Assembly: GCA_964408455.1 (NCBI GenBank) | Contig: CAYOZN010000022.1 | Span: forward strand, 35,337-99,336 | Reading direction: 5' to 3' | Length of the DNA: 64,000 bases | Origin: CAYOZN01 sp964408455 | GTDB taxonomy: Bacteria; Planctomycetota; Phycisphaerae; UBA1845; UTPLA1 | Shown here: positions 9,161 through 17,682 of the stretch, one piece after another | Layout of the letters: each line of letters starts with the position of its first letter | Numbering within the stretch: the first letter of the stretch is position 1 | Translations under genes and position numbers: made by a program | Notes under the pieces: model-generated | Told to the model about the DNA's origin: nothing | The model's database searches: none | The model's input: only the letters and a program-made list of their open reading frames with translations

Positions 9161-9163
9161 CGC

Positions 9164-11689
9164 TCATGGCGCCGGTGCAGCTTCGCGTGTGTTGTCCCTT
9201 GCCGCGGGCTGCAACTCCCGAAAGCGACTGAGTCGTTCGGCCGCCTCGCGCGTCTCCATCTGATCCTCGCCGCGCAAGGTGCGCAGCAACTCCAGCGAAC
9301 CGACGAGCAGCGGCCTGGCCTCGTCCAGGCGGCCCTGTTCCGCAAGGCATGCCCCCAGCGCGCTTTCGGCGCTGGCGGTGCGCCAGTCGCCGGGCGGACG
9401 GCCTTCGCGGCTGATGCGGACGGCCTCGCGAAGCGGCGTTTCGGCCGCCACAGCATCACCCTGCTCGGTGAGCAGGACGCCGAGCAGTTCGAGCGAGTCG
9501 GCCAGGTCGGTGAACTTCGCGTCCATATCCTTGCGATCGAGAAGCCGCTGGCGCATGTCGAGGGCCGCGCGGCACTCGGCCAGCGCCGCTTCGCGATCAC
9601 CGCGGGCGCGCAGCGTCATGGCGAGGCTGTGCATGGCCCGGGCGATCCAGGCGTGCTCGTCGCCCAGACCGCGGCGAAGAATGTCGAGGGAACGGCGGAA
9701 ATTTTCTTCCGCCCGCGCAAAATCGCCGCGATCGTAGAGCAATTTGCCGTAGTTGTTGTACATCTTGGCGACGTCGGGATGGTTTTCGTTGAGCGCGTCG
9801 CGTCGCAGTTGCAGGGCCTGCATGTAGAACTGATCGGCTTCGTCGAGCCTTCTGCGCTCCCTCATAAGGGCCGCGAGATTATTGAGCGTCGCGGCGACGT
9901 GGTTTCGGGCGGTCGCCAGCTCCGCGGTGTCTGCCGGCGAGCCGGTTAGCGCGGATCGCAGCACCCGCTGGCGCATCAGCAGCGCCTCGCGATAGAGCGC
10001 CTCGGCTTCGTCCAGCTTTCCACGCGTTTTGAGAACGAGGCCGAGATTGTTCAGGTTGACCGCGATGCGCTCGTCGGGTGGTGAAAGCGATTCGCGCCGC
10101 GCGGCCATCGCCTCGCGAAACAGCAACTCCGCCTCATCCAGGCTGCCGCGCATGTAGCAGTTTTCGCCCAGCTCGGTCATCAGAGACACGGTCTCGGGAT
10201 GATCGTCGCCCAGAACGCGGCGCATGACATCCAGCGCATAGCGGAAATGGTCGTGTGCCGAATCGTGCTTGCCGAAGGCCTTGTACTGGCTGGCCAGTGT
10301 GGCTCGAAGCGTTGCCGCGGTGAGCTCGTCGTCGGACAGCCGCGTCGCGATTTCCTCGCCCACGCGATCGAGCGTCTCGAGCACCGTCACGTCCTTGTTG
10401 CCCGAGAGACCGACGTTCCAGGGATTTACCGACTTGTACACGTCGGCAAACAACATGTTCACCCGCTCGCGGCGGCGAGACTCCTCCACCACTCGCAGCA
10501 GGTTGTAGTACGTCACTCCGGCAAAAACGAAGCCGAGCAGCACCAGTGCGACGGAAAGCGCCGTCGTCACCTTGTGCCGGGCGACGGCCTTACGAAGATA
10601 ATAGAGGCTGCTCGGCGGCCGGGCGCTCACCGGGTGCCCGTTGAGGAACCGGTCCACGTCATCTGCCATCGCCGCGGCACTCTGGTAGCGCCGCTCCGGC
10701 TCCTTTTCCAGCGCCTTCAGCGCGATGGTCGCCAGATCGCCCGGCACGGCGGGGTTCACGCGCGACGGGCTGCGCGGGTGCTGCTCGCAGATGATCCGCA
10801 CCGCCTCCGGCAGCGGCCGCCGGGCGACGTCGCAGGGCAGCGTGCCGGTCAGCATTTCGTAGAGGATGACGCCCAGGGCATAGACATCGGTACGCACGTC
10901 GATCGCCTCGGGGCGACCGACCGCCTGCTCGGGGCTCATGTACGGCAGCGTGCCCATCAGGCGACCCGATTCGGTGTTGATCGTCGGCGCGGCGGGATCG
11001 TGTTCGATCAATCGCGCCAGGCCGAAGTCGAGCACCTTGGGGCGCGCGTTTTCGGCGAGAATGATATTTGAAGGCTTCAGATCGCGATGAATCACGCCGC
11101 GTTGATGGGCGTAGCTGATGGCTTCGCAGATCGCATGAAACAGCCGCAACAGATCGCGCAAGGGCCATTTCGCAGCATCCGTCGCATCCTGAATCTGCCG
11201 CACGTGCTGGTGCAGCGTGACGCCATCGACCAGCTCCATGGCGTAGTAGCTCTGCCCATCCTCGGTCTGGCCGGCGTCGTAAATCGCCGCGATGCCGGGA
11301 TGGTTCAGCCGCGCGAGCGTCTGCACTTCGCGCTGGAACATGCGGAGCTGCACCTCGTCGGCATGCACGCCGCCGAGAATCACTTTCAGCGCCACGCGCC
11401 GCAGCGGGCTGGGCTGCTCCGCCTCGTAGACCACGCCCATGCCGCCCTGCCCGATCTTGCGCAGAATGCGATAGCCGCGGATGCGCTCCGGCGGCCTCGG
11501 CGGCGCGGCCGTCTTCTGCGACAGGCCAATGCCGTCCAGCTCGCCCAACAGCTCGCGCATGTCCTCGACCTGCGAGCGACAAGAATCGCAACCTGAAATA
11601 TGCGATTCGATTTCCGCGCGCGCCGCGGCGTCGTCCAGCTCGTCGTGGACGAAAGACCACAGCCGGTCATGCGTCATCTGGCAGGTCAT
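9164..11689 (-). CDS. Ser/Thr protein kinase with anti-sigma-type zinc finger, membrane segment and TPR region
   Basis: An 841-aa composite protein. Residues 30-37 (HISGCDSC) form an H-x3-C-x2-C zinc-finger motif like anti-sigma factors. A Hanks-type kinase follows at about 71-350: GQGGMGVVYEAE glycine loop, K102, HRDLKPSN with D203, and DFGLAR with D221. A hydrophobic stretch at about 374-396 is a likely membrane span, and residues 430-820 are tetratricopeptide repeats. Its start overlaps the sigma factor stop as ATGA (11686-11689). Planctomycetes are known to have ECF sigma groups genetically tied to kinases, so this kinase probably controls the adjacent sigma factor by binding or phosphorylation. 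That link is inferred from context. Confidence 0.9.
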   Translation of the reverse strand: MTCQMTHDRLWSFVHDELDDAAARAEIESHISGCDSCRSQVEDMRELLGELDGIGLSQKTAAPPRPPERIRGYRILRKIGQGGMGVVYEAEQPSPLRRVALKVILGGVHADEVQLRMFQREVQTLARLNHPGIAAIYDAGQTEDGQSYYAMELVDGVTLHQHVRQIQDATDAAKWPLRDLLRLFHAICEAISYAHQRGVIHRDLKPSNIILAENARPKVLDFGLARLIEHDPAAPTINTESGRLMGTLPYMSPEQAVGRPEAIDVRTDVYALGVILYEMLTGTLPCDVARRPLPEAVRIICEQHPRSPSRVNPAVPGDLATIALKALEKEPERRYQSAAAMADDVDRFLNGHPVSARPPSSLYYLRKAVARHKVTTALSVALVLLGFVFAGVTYYNLLRVVEESRRRERVNMLFADVYKSVNPWNVGLSGNKDVTVLETLDRVGEEIATRLSDDELTAATLRATLASQYKAFGKHDSAHDHFRYALDVMRRVLGDDHPETVSLMTELGENCYMRGSLDEAELLFREAMAARRESLSPPDERIAVNLNNLGLVLKTRGKLDEAEALYREALLMRQRVLRSALTGSPADTAELATARNHVAATLNNLAALMRERRRLDEADQFYMQALQLRRDALNENHPDVAKMYNNYGKLLYDRGDFARAEENFRRSLDILRRGLGDEHAWIARAMHSLAMTLRARGDREAALAECRAALDMRQRLLDRKDMDAKFTDLADSLELLGVLLTEQGDAVAAETPLREAVRISREGRPPGDWRTASAESALGACLAEQGRLDEARPLLVGSLELLRTLRGEDQMETREAAERLSRFRELQPAARDNTREAAPAP

Positions 11690-12264
11690 GAGCCGAACCG
11701 GGTGAGCTTTGCGAGTTCATCGCGGAGAAAATCGGACGCGCGCACGAGACGGCCCTTGACCGTGGCGTCGGTCACACCCAGCACCTCGGCCATCTCCTCG
11801 CGCGACAGACCCTCGAAGTGTTTGAGCATCAGCACGTCGCGATAGTCCTCGGGCATGTTTTCGATGATCTGGCGAATGAGTTCGCGGCGCTCCTCCCGCG
11901 CGGCACGCGTTGCCGGCCCAGTCGAATCGCGCGCGGCATCGAAGCCCGTCTTGAGGGGCCGGTTGTGCGTGGGGCTGCGCTGGTGCCGGCGCAGGATGTC
12001 GAGGCAGTGATTGCGGGCGACTTTGTAGAGCCAGGGGCGCACGGCGCCGGTCGGTAGCTCGCCGCCTGCGGTCAACTTGGCGAACGTCTCCTGGGCGACA
12101 TCTTCGGCCAGGACGTCGTCGCCCAGATAGTTGTTGCAGAATCGGCGAATGGGTTCCCAGTAGCGCCGCGTCAGCGCCTCGGCCGCCGGCCGGTCCCCGC
12201 GACGGAGTGCCGCCATGAGGGCGTCGTCGCTGGGTTCGGCTTCGTTGTTGACCGGGTTCATCAT
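11686..12264 (-). CDS. ECF-family RNA polymerase sigma factor
   Basis: A 192-aa sigma factor with two recognisable regions. Region 2 includes AEDVAQETFAKL and RPWLYKVARNHCLDILRRH. Region 4 includes MPEDYRDVLMLKHFEGLSR and a helix-turn-helix EEMAEVLGVTDATVKGRL. It lacks region 3, as ECF factors do. It would redirect RNA polymerase to a small regulon. Translational coupling to the kinase gene (4-bp overlap) indicates joint production. The gene is divergent from the secreted matrixin-like protease at 12659, which is therefore a candidate target. No extra C-terminal domain is present. Confidence 0.93.
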   Translation of the reverse strand: MMNPVNNEAEPSDDALMAALRRGDRPAAEALTRRYWEPIRRFCNNYLGDDVLAEDVAQETFAKLTAGGELPTGAVRPWLYKVARNHCLDILRRHQRSPTHNRPLKTGFDAARDSTGPATRAAREERRELIRQIIENMPEDYRDVLMLKHFEGLSREEMAEVLGVTDATVKGRLVRASDFLRDELAKLTRFGS

Positions 12265-12658
12265 TGCCCTGACTCATGGCCGCCGAATCGATCGTGCGGG
12301 GCCCGCTCCATCGAGTTTTGCCAATCGGCTGTAAAAACTCCACCGCTATTTTCGGCCAAATATCGGTCCCACAAGAGCGAGCCGCGTAACCAGATAGATC
12401 GCAAATCTCTGCTGACAAATGGGTTACGCGCGATTGCGACAGTATATCGCGCCCGCCGAATGGCTCCAAGGCCATCAGACGGCAAAAACTCCCCTTCAAA
12501 ACGCGGTCCGCCGCCGAGCGCCCACACGTGCAAAACCTGAGGACCGACGGGTCAACGGTCGGCGGGTGAGCGAGGTAACGAGCCCGACGCCTCGCCGCCC
12601 CCGACCGACCCGGCGGGAACAGGCAACAAGACAGCAGGCAGGACAAAGGGAGACAACC
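12265..12658. other. Divergent intergenic region between sigma factor and matrixin-like gene
   Basis: About 394 bp. A frame continues upstream of the matrixin start to 12419 but has no signal peptide or motif, so it is treated as non-coding. AT-richer sequence around 12300-12450 is a plausible promoter zone for both directions. I could not identify an ECF-type -35/-10 pair with confidence. Confidence 0.45.
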
Positions 12659-15193
12659 ATGACGACGCACGAACAAATCGGAAACCGGAACAATGGAGCT
12701 CGCGGCTTCGTCTTCGCGGCGCTACTGGCCGCGACGGTGCTGACTTCCGCCCCGGCGGCGCTGGCGCAGCGACTGACCGGCGATCTCACTTCGCGTGAGG
12801 AGAAGATTCGCAGCATCATTTCGCGGGCCAGCCGCCACGATCACAGCGATCACGAAGGACACCAGCACGAAGCAGTCGAGAACGATCCGCGCTGCCTGGA
12901 ACTCTCCGGCTTCAGCGTCATGTTCGATCCCGGCACCAGCGACGAGGCGTTGGCCGATGCCCTCGACGCGCTTCCGGACGATGAACTGCCGGCGTTCCAG
13001 CCGCAGGGTTCGGTCTGGACCTATACGGCGACCAACGGCACGCTCACACCGGGCGAGTCGTTCACGATCACCTACAGCTTCGTTCCGGACGGCACGCCCA
13101 TCACGGCCACCGGCTGGGGCAGCGGCAACAGCAATCTCTTTGCGCAGATGAACGCGAGCTTTCCGGGCGGGATGAACGCATTCCGGCAGAAAGTCGCCGC
13201 GGCCTTCGCGCAGTGGAGCGCCGTGACCAACATCACCTACGTCGAGGTCTCGGACGACGGCGCGACGTGGGGTCCCTTTACGGTGGGCGCGCTCGGCATC
13301 CGCGGCGACGTTCGCATCGGCATGATTCCGCTTGGCGAGCCGCTGGCGGTCAACAGCTATCCGCAGAATGGCGGCGACATGATCCTCGACAGCGGCGACA
13401 TGGGCACCTTCGCGAATTCGCTGAACGACTTCCGCTCGCTGCGAAACGTGCTCACGCACGAGCACGGTCACGGACTGGGCATGAAGCACGTGATGCCGGT
13501 GAACAACACCAAGCTGTTGGAGCCCTTTCTAAGCACGAACTTCGACGGCCCGCAGGAGGATGACATCCGGGCGGCACACTTTCTTTACGGCGACGCGGCC
13601 GAGTACAACGACGATGCCGCCAGCAACTTCTGGATCGATGGCGAGCTGGAATCGCCGAGCCAGGGCGTGGTGACGCTCGATGTGACCGACGTGGCCCTCG
13701 AGCGCGACGGTGTCAGCGACTGGTATGGCTTTGGCTGCGATCCCGGCACCCCCATCGCCATCCGGCTGAGCCCGAAGGGAACGACGTACACCCACGCCCC
13801 GCAGGAGAACCCGCAGGCGACGACGACGGTGAATGCCAAGGCGGTGCGCAATCTCGGGCTGCGGCTGTACACGAAGACATCGGTCTCCAGTGAGCACATC
13901 ACGCTCCTGGCGCAGATCGACTTCACGCCGGCGGGTCAGGACGAATACCACCCCCCGGTACCCTACGGCAACTTCGGATTTGGCTACATGCTCGTGCAGG
14001 TCTATTCGAACGACGGCATCAACGACGTGCAGGAATACACGCTGACGATCAGCAACGCGGCAATCGAGGCGCCGGTCGAGTCGGCGTCGATGAGCGTGTT
14101 TAACGTGCAGAGCGGCCAGGAGATATTCGACGGATCCACGGTGCAGTTCGGCCAGGTCAACATCGGCAGCGCGGTGAATCGAACGCTCTCCATCGCCAGC
14201 GGCGGCCCCGGCACCCTCGAGATTGGCCAGATCACGCTGGCCGGCCCCGGCGCGGGCGACTACAGCTTCACGCTGCTGAACGGCACAATCGACGCCGGCG
14301 ATGCCTCGAACATGGCGGTGACCTTCGCGCCCACGGCACCCGGCGTGCGGCAGGCGGTCATGACGATTCCCAGCAACGATCCCACGCAGCCGAACTTCAG
14401 CTTCATCCTCAGCGGCGCGGCCGTGCAGCCGGCGGTGGCCGTGATGGACGTGGAACTGGACGGCGCGGACGTTGTCCATAACAGCACGATCCTCATGGGC
14501 GACGTCGAGCTGGGCGACGCCGCCGCGGTGGAACTGACCGTTCGCAACGCCGGCAACGCGACGCTGCTGATCACCTCGGTCAACTTCGGCGGCGCGGCCG
14601 CGGCCGAATACGCCGCCACGCTGATCAACGCGACACTTACCCCCGGCGCGTCGGTCACGGCCACCGTGACGTTCGCGCCGACATTCGAGGGAACCCGCGA
14701 TGCCGAGATGCGGCTTTTCAACAACAGCGCCCAGGGGCTGTTCATCATGCGGTTCAGCGGGACCGGCGTCGCCGCTCAGCAGCCTCCGGCCGCCGATTGC
14801 AATGGAAATGGCACTGAAGACGCCGACGACATCGCGGACGGCGTCAGCGCCGACTGCAACACCAATGGCACGCCCGACGAGTGCGAGACCGACTCGGACA
14901 ATGACGGCGCGATCGACGGCTGCGACGTGTGCGACGGCCTCGACGACACCCTGGACAGCGACGGCAACGGCACGCCCGATTGCCAGGAACTCGTCGAACA
15001 GCCGCAGCCGGGCGACGACGAAAACCCGAACGATGTCGATCCGGTCGATACCGAGGACCCGATTGACGTCGTCATCGGCGGCGGCGCCTGCGGCGCAGGC
15101 ACCGGTGGCGCCGCGATGATGGCGGCCATGGGCCTCTGCGGCGCGGGGCTCCGCGTGCGGCGGACCACGACGCGGCGACGCCGGTCACGCTGA
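12659..15193 (+). CDS. Secreted matrixin-like metalloprotease with choice-of-anchor-D-like repeats and C-terminal sorting tail
   Basis: An 844-aa exported protein. The start at 12659 follows AAAGGGAGA and gives a signal peptide ending APAALA-Q near residue 36. HEHGHGLGMKH at 267-277 is the HExxHxxGxxH zinc site (H267, H271, H277; E268 catalytic). Two immunoglobulin-like repeats of about 105 aa at roughly 475-705 (GTLEIGQITLAG, NATLLITSVNFGG) resemble choice-of-anchor D modules. A Cys/Asp/Asn-rich stretch (DCNGNGTEDADD) resembles calcium-binding thrombospondin type 3-like repeats. The end has GACGAG, a hydrophobic stretch and an arginine cluster, like GlyGly/MYXO-type sorting tails. It probably acts at the cell surface; the substrate is unknown. 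It is divergent from the ECF sigma gene. Confidence 0.85.
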   Translation: MTTHEQIGNRNNGARGFVFAALLAATVLTSAPAALAQRLTGDLTSREEKIRSIISRASRHDHSDHEGHQHEAVENDPRCLELSGFSVMFDPGTSDEALADALDALPDDELPAFQPQGSVWTYTATNGTLTPGESFTITYSFVPDGTPITATGWGSGNSNLFAQMNASFPGGMNAFRQKVAAAFAQWSAVTNITYVEVSDDGATWGPFTVGALGIRGDVRIGMIPLGEPLAVNSYPQNGGDMILDSGDMGTFANSLNDFRSLRNVLTHEHGHGLGMKHVMPVNNTKLLEPFLSTNFDGPQEDDIRAAHFLYGDAAEYNDDAASNFWIDGELESPSQGVVTLDVTDVALERDGVSDWYGFGCDPGTPIAIRLSPKGTTYTHAPQENPQATTTVNAKAVRNLGLRLYTKTSVSSEHITLLAQIDFTPAGQDEYHPPVPYGNFGFGYMLVQVYSNDGINDVQEYTLTISNAAIEAPVESASMSVFNVQSGQEIFDGSTVQFGQVNIGSAVNRTLSIASGGPGTLEIGQITLAGPGAGDYSFTLLNGTIDAGDASNMAVTFAPTAPGVRQAVMTIPSNDPTQPNFSFILSGAAVQPAVAVMDVELDGADVVHNSTILMGDVELGDAAAVELTVRNAGNATLLITSVNFGGAAAAEYAATLINATLTPGASVTATVTFAPTFEGTRDAEMRLFNNSAQGLFIMRFSGTGVAAQQPPAADCNGNGTEDADDIADGVSADCNTNGTPDECETDSDNDGAIDGCDVCDGLDDTLDSDGNGTPDCQELVEQPQPGDDENPNDVDPVDTEDPIDVVIGGGACGAGTGGAAMMAAMGLCGAGLRVRRTTTRRRRSR

Positions 15194-15506
15194 AGCAAAA
15201 GATACTACCTCAGAATGGTTGCCTCCCTTGAAGGGGCCTCGAACCGGCTGGTTCGGGGCCCCTTCGCTTTCCGGGCGGCCGTCGGCCGGACAGCCGACAT
15301 CCAAAGTCCGATAGCCCGGCGGTATCGTCAAATGCTGGCTGCAACAGGCTTTGCCGCCGGCTCTGCCGCTGCGAAACCCCGAGACATTTTGGAATTGTCA
15401 AACCGGCACCCCTCGCGATACCGTCTTCGGCGCGCTGTCCGGCGGGCCTGACGCGCATTCGAAGAACCGGCGTCCCTGGCGCGCCGGTGTCAGAAAGGAG
15501 ACACCA
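15194..15506. other. Intergenic region with terminator
   Basis: About 310 bp between the protease and a lipoprotein gene. It contains the strong hairpin annotated at 15231-15264. The rest shows no gene; the ribosome binding site of the next gene (AAAGGAG) lies at its end. Confidence 0.6.
15231..15264 (+). terminator. Rho-independent-type terminator after the matrixin-like gene
   Basis: A 15-bp stem (AAGGGGCCTCGAACC paired with GGTTCGGGGCCCCTT, one T.G wobble) closes a 4-nt loop, 37 bp past the stop codon. It is followed by CGCTTT, a weak U-tract. The stem could also act bidirectionally. Confidence 0.75.
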
Positions 15507-16091
15507 ATGCAACGACTTCAAAGAACATGTGTAACTCTCTCGGTAATGACTATCGCGGTTCTGGCCGGTTGCGGCGAGAAGCCAACCATCGAGATGATCC
15601 AGGCCGAAATAGCGAAAGAGCGGCCGCGGCCGACCCAGCTGGATCACCTCAACCAGTTCGTCGGTACGTGGGAGTCCACTGGCGAAATGACCTTCCCGAC
15701 AATCGAAGGTGCGATCGCCTACAGGGGAACGTCCACGGCGCAATGGGACGCCGACAACCGGGTCGTCGTGGAACGGATGACCGGCGAGATGGGCAGTTCG
15801 AGTATGAGCGGCCTGAGCATGTTCTGGTGGGATGATCGTGACAAGGTCTTCCGAAATCTGTGGGTTGATTCGTTCGGTGCCTCCATACAGGGGGAAGCGG
15901 AATACGACGCCGAGACCAACTGCTGGAAAATGAAGGGCAAGGGCGTCGATCCGCACTCCGGCGGACGCACCTCGGCGGTCGGTACGATCAAGCTGGTGGA
16001 TGAGAATACGATGGAGTGGACCCACAGCGAGAAGAACGCGTGGGGCATTACGATTTTGAACTTGAAAGGCGTGAGCAAGCGTATTGGCTAG
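15507..16091 (+). CDS. Small lipoprotein, DUF1579-like
   Basis: A 194-aa predicted lipoprotein. The start at 15507 follows AAAGGAG and gives a signal peptide with the lipobox LAGC at about residues 19-22. The mature part begins GEKPTIEMIQAE and contains LDHLNQFVGTWESTGEMT, DNRVVVERMTGEMGSSSM, MFWWDDRDKVFRNLWVDSFG and WKMKGKGVDPHSG. This pattern of a beta-rich domain that opens with VGTW resembles DUF1579, a lipocalin/calycin-like family of unknown function. It should sit anchored in a membrane facing the periplasm. It stands alone between the terminator and tRNA-Asn. Confidence 0.75.
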   Translation: MQRLQRTCVTLSVMTIAVLAGCGEKPTIEMIQAEIAKERPRPTQLDHLNQFVGTWESTGEMTFPTIEGAIAYRGTSTAQWDADNRVVVERMTGEMGSSSMSGLSMFWWDDRDKVFRNLWVDSFGASIQGEAEYDAETNCWKMKGKGVDPHSGGRTSAVGTIKLVDENTMEWTHSEKNAWGITILNLKGVSKRIG

Positions 16092-16436
16092 ACCGGTTGA
16101 TGCCGGCGTTGAAGCCGTTGCAGGGTGCGGTTGATCCTGCCGCGCGCATCGCGGCCCCGGCCGGCCGACGTATGCGCACCACGGATTGCATCCCCATTTC
16201 GGGGGTGAGACGCGCTTCAAATTCCCGGCCCCAGTGCGGCATCGGGACACGTACGGCGGCAAGCAGCGCTTACGGCCCTTCAAACCGCCGACCAGGCCGC
16301 CGCCGCCAGTTTCCGGAACGTATTCATCCATGGCGCCGCCAGCCCGGCATGTCCCAAAGCCCGGAAAGCTTTCCAACGTTCTCCCGGGCTGGACAAGCCG
16401 CGCCCAGATGCTATAAACAAGGGTCTGACAACCGAT
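16092..16436. other. Intergenic region upstream of tRNA-Asn
   Basis: About 345 bp with no supported gene. Long frames on the minus strand here are antisense extensions without motifs. The tRNA promoter must lie within it; I see no clear elements. Confidence 0.45.
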
Positions 16437-16508
16437 TCCCCGATAGCTCAACGGTAGAGCGGCCGGCTGTTAACCGGTAGGTTGTAGGTTCGAATCCTAC
16501 TCGGGGAG
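16437..16508 (+). tRNA. tRNA-Asn (anticodon GTT)
   Basis: A 72-nt cloverleaf. The acceptor arms are TCCCCGA and TCGGGGA with discriminator G. The D arm holds AGCTCAACGGTAGAGC, the anticodon stem-loop is CCGGCTGTTAACCGG with GTT in the loop, and the T arm is GTAGGTTCGAATCCTAC. The 3' CCA is not encoded. Confidence 0.95.
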
Positions 16509-17154
16509 ATTTCCCAACGATTTCAGAGCCGCCGCGACGCCTGGATGCGGCCGCCGTCCGGTGGCGCCTGTGGCCACGATCGCATCGTATAGTTCGGCGT
16601 CGAAGAGGCGCCGCTCGCGTTTCAGAAGGTCCTCGACGATCGACGCATCGGCGGGCCGCGCGAGCGATGCAATGTGGCGAAGCGCTGCTGGCGCGATCTC
16701 TCGTCTCCTTCTCGCAAGAGGCGTCGAATCTGTGCCGGAGCAGTTCGACGTCGGGCTTCTTCCAACCCGTCGGCGATGTTGAGCTACGACCGTACGGCGG
16801 TGCGTGATACATGACGTCACAGTTCGAGCTCAGCAGCAGCTCGACAACCAGATCGCTCGAAGGCGTTACTCCGGCGGCGCGGATGGCCCCACAGATGACG
16901 GCGCGGTCGTTGGCGGTCGGCATCGGCGCTGCCTGTTCCAATCTCCGCAGATTCTTCTTGACGTATGCGGTGATCGCGCCGCGATGCAAGGTGTCGGGCA
17001 TATCCGGGAAGCCCTGCGGTGGAACCCAGAGGCGAAAATCAAAGAGCGAGTTGCGTGATTGTTGTTGATTTGCGTCGTAAACCGCCGCCATTCGGTCTGG
17101 ACGCATGCGAATAGCTAATCGGGCCACTTCCGGAGGGGAGAGAATCCGCCGCAC
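16497..17154 (-). pseudogene. Frameshifted hypothetical gene (two frames)
   Basis: Two overlapping minus-strand frames look like parts of one protein. The upstream frame runs from GTG 17154 with protein-like sequence (LAIRMRPDRMAAVYDANQQQ, ITAYVKKNLRRLEQAAPMP, SDLVVELLLSSNCDVMYHAP) and degrades after SCEKETRD near 16705. The other frame takes over there with REIAPAALRHIASLARPADA and ends in ALKSLGNLPE at 16497. Joined by one frameshift they give about 218 aa with alpha-helical, HEAT-like character. No family was recognised. The stop codon lies inside the 3' end of tRNA-Asn on the opposite strand. A sequencing error would also explain the shift. Confidence 0.4.
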
Positions 17155-17682
17155 GCGCGCCTCATAAACTCAGGCGCAACGCGGATATAGAGTTGCTGAT
17201 TAACGCCGCGGCGACAGCACGTTGGCTGTGCGTAAAGTTACACAACGACGTTAGCGCGGCACGCGTACACAAAGACTATTGTGTGCGCCGGTTAATCATT
17301 TTCATTTCAGGGCAATCGGGTAAAAATTTCTGGAATTAACGCAAGAGAGCGTATTGATCTGAGCTAAGCGACTCGTTAGACTCCGCGCGCAGAGGGGCGA
17401 ATAGGGCCGGTAGTCCGTAAGAAAACTGCGAGCGGCAAGCGCACGATTGTGCGCAGCCAGGCCCGGGGGAGAACAGACTTCGCTTTTTTACGCGCATGAA
17501 ATTTTCTACGCGCATAGACGAGCAGCCATTCTTAGACGGGTCATTTTTCTAACACGCCGCCGCATGAGATCTTGATTTTCGTCACCACCGCGCCCACCAG
17601 GCTGTCAGGGCGCGGGTGAACGGGCCGGCGCTGTCGTTGCGCGCGGTCGTCTGGGGCTCATTAGTTTCATCGGGGAGTACGC
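17155..17682. other. Long AT-richer upstream region of the giant-protein locus
   Basis: About 530 bp with visibly lower GC than the surroundings, especially 17290-17350 and 17480-17550. No gene. It is the likely regulatory region for the locus starting at 17683 and contains the direct repeat annotated at 17489-17515. Confidence 0.5.
17489..17515. repeat. Direct repeat TACGCGCAT x2, 18 bp apart
   Basis: TACGCGCAT occurs at 17489-17497 and 17507-17515, each preceded by a T-rich run. It lies about 170 bp upstream of the first giant gene and could be a tandem protein-binding site or a promoter-proximal element. Confidence 0.4.

Noticed and set aside
12419..12658. Upstream extension of the matrixin-like protein
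   Set aside because: It would bury the signal peptide; the start at 12659 has a ribosome site and gives a normal export signal.
16411..17154. Mobile element or prophage next to tRNA-Asn
   Set aside because: No integrase, transposase or direct repeat of the tRNA end was found; only a frameshifted unknown gene.
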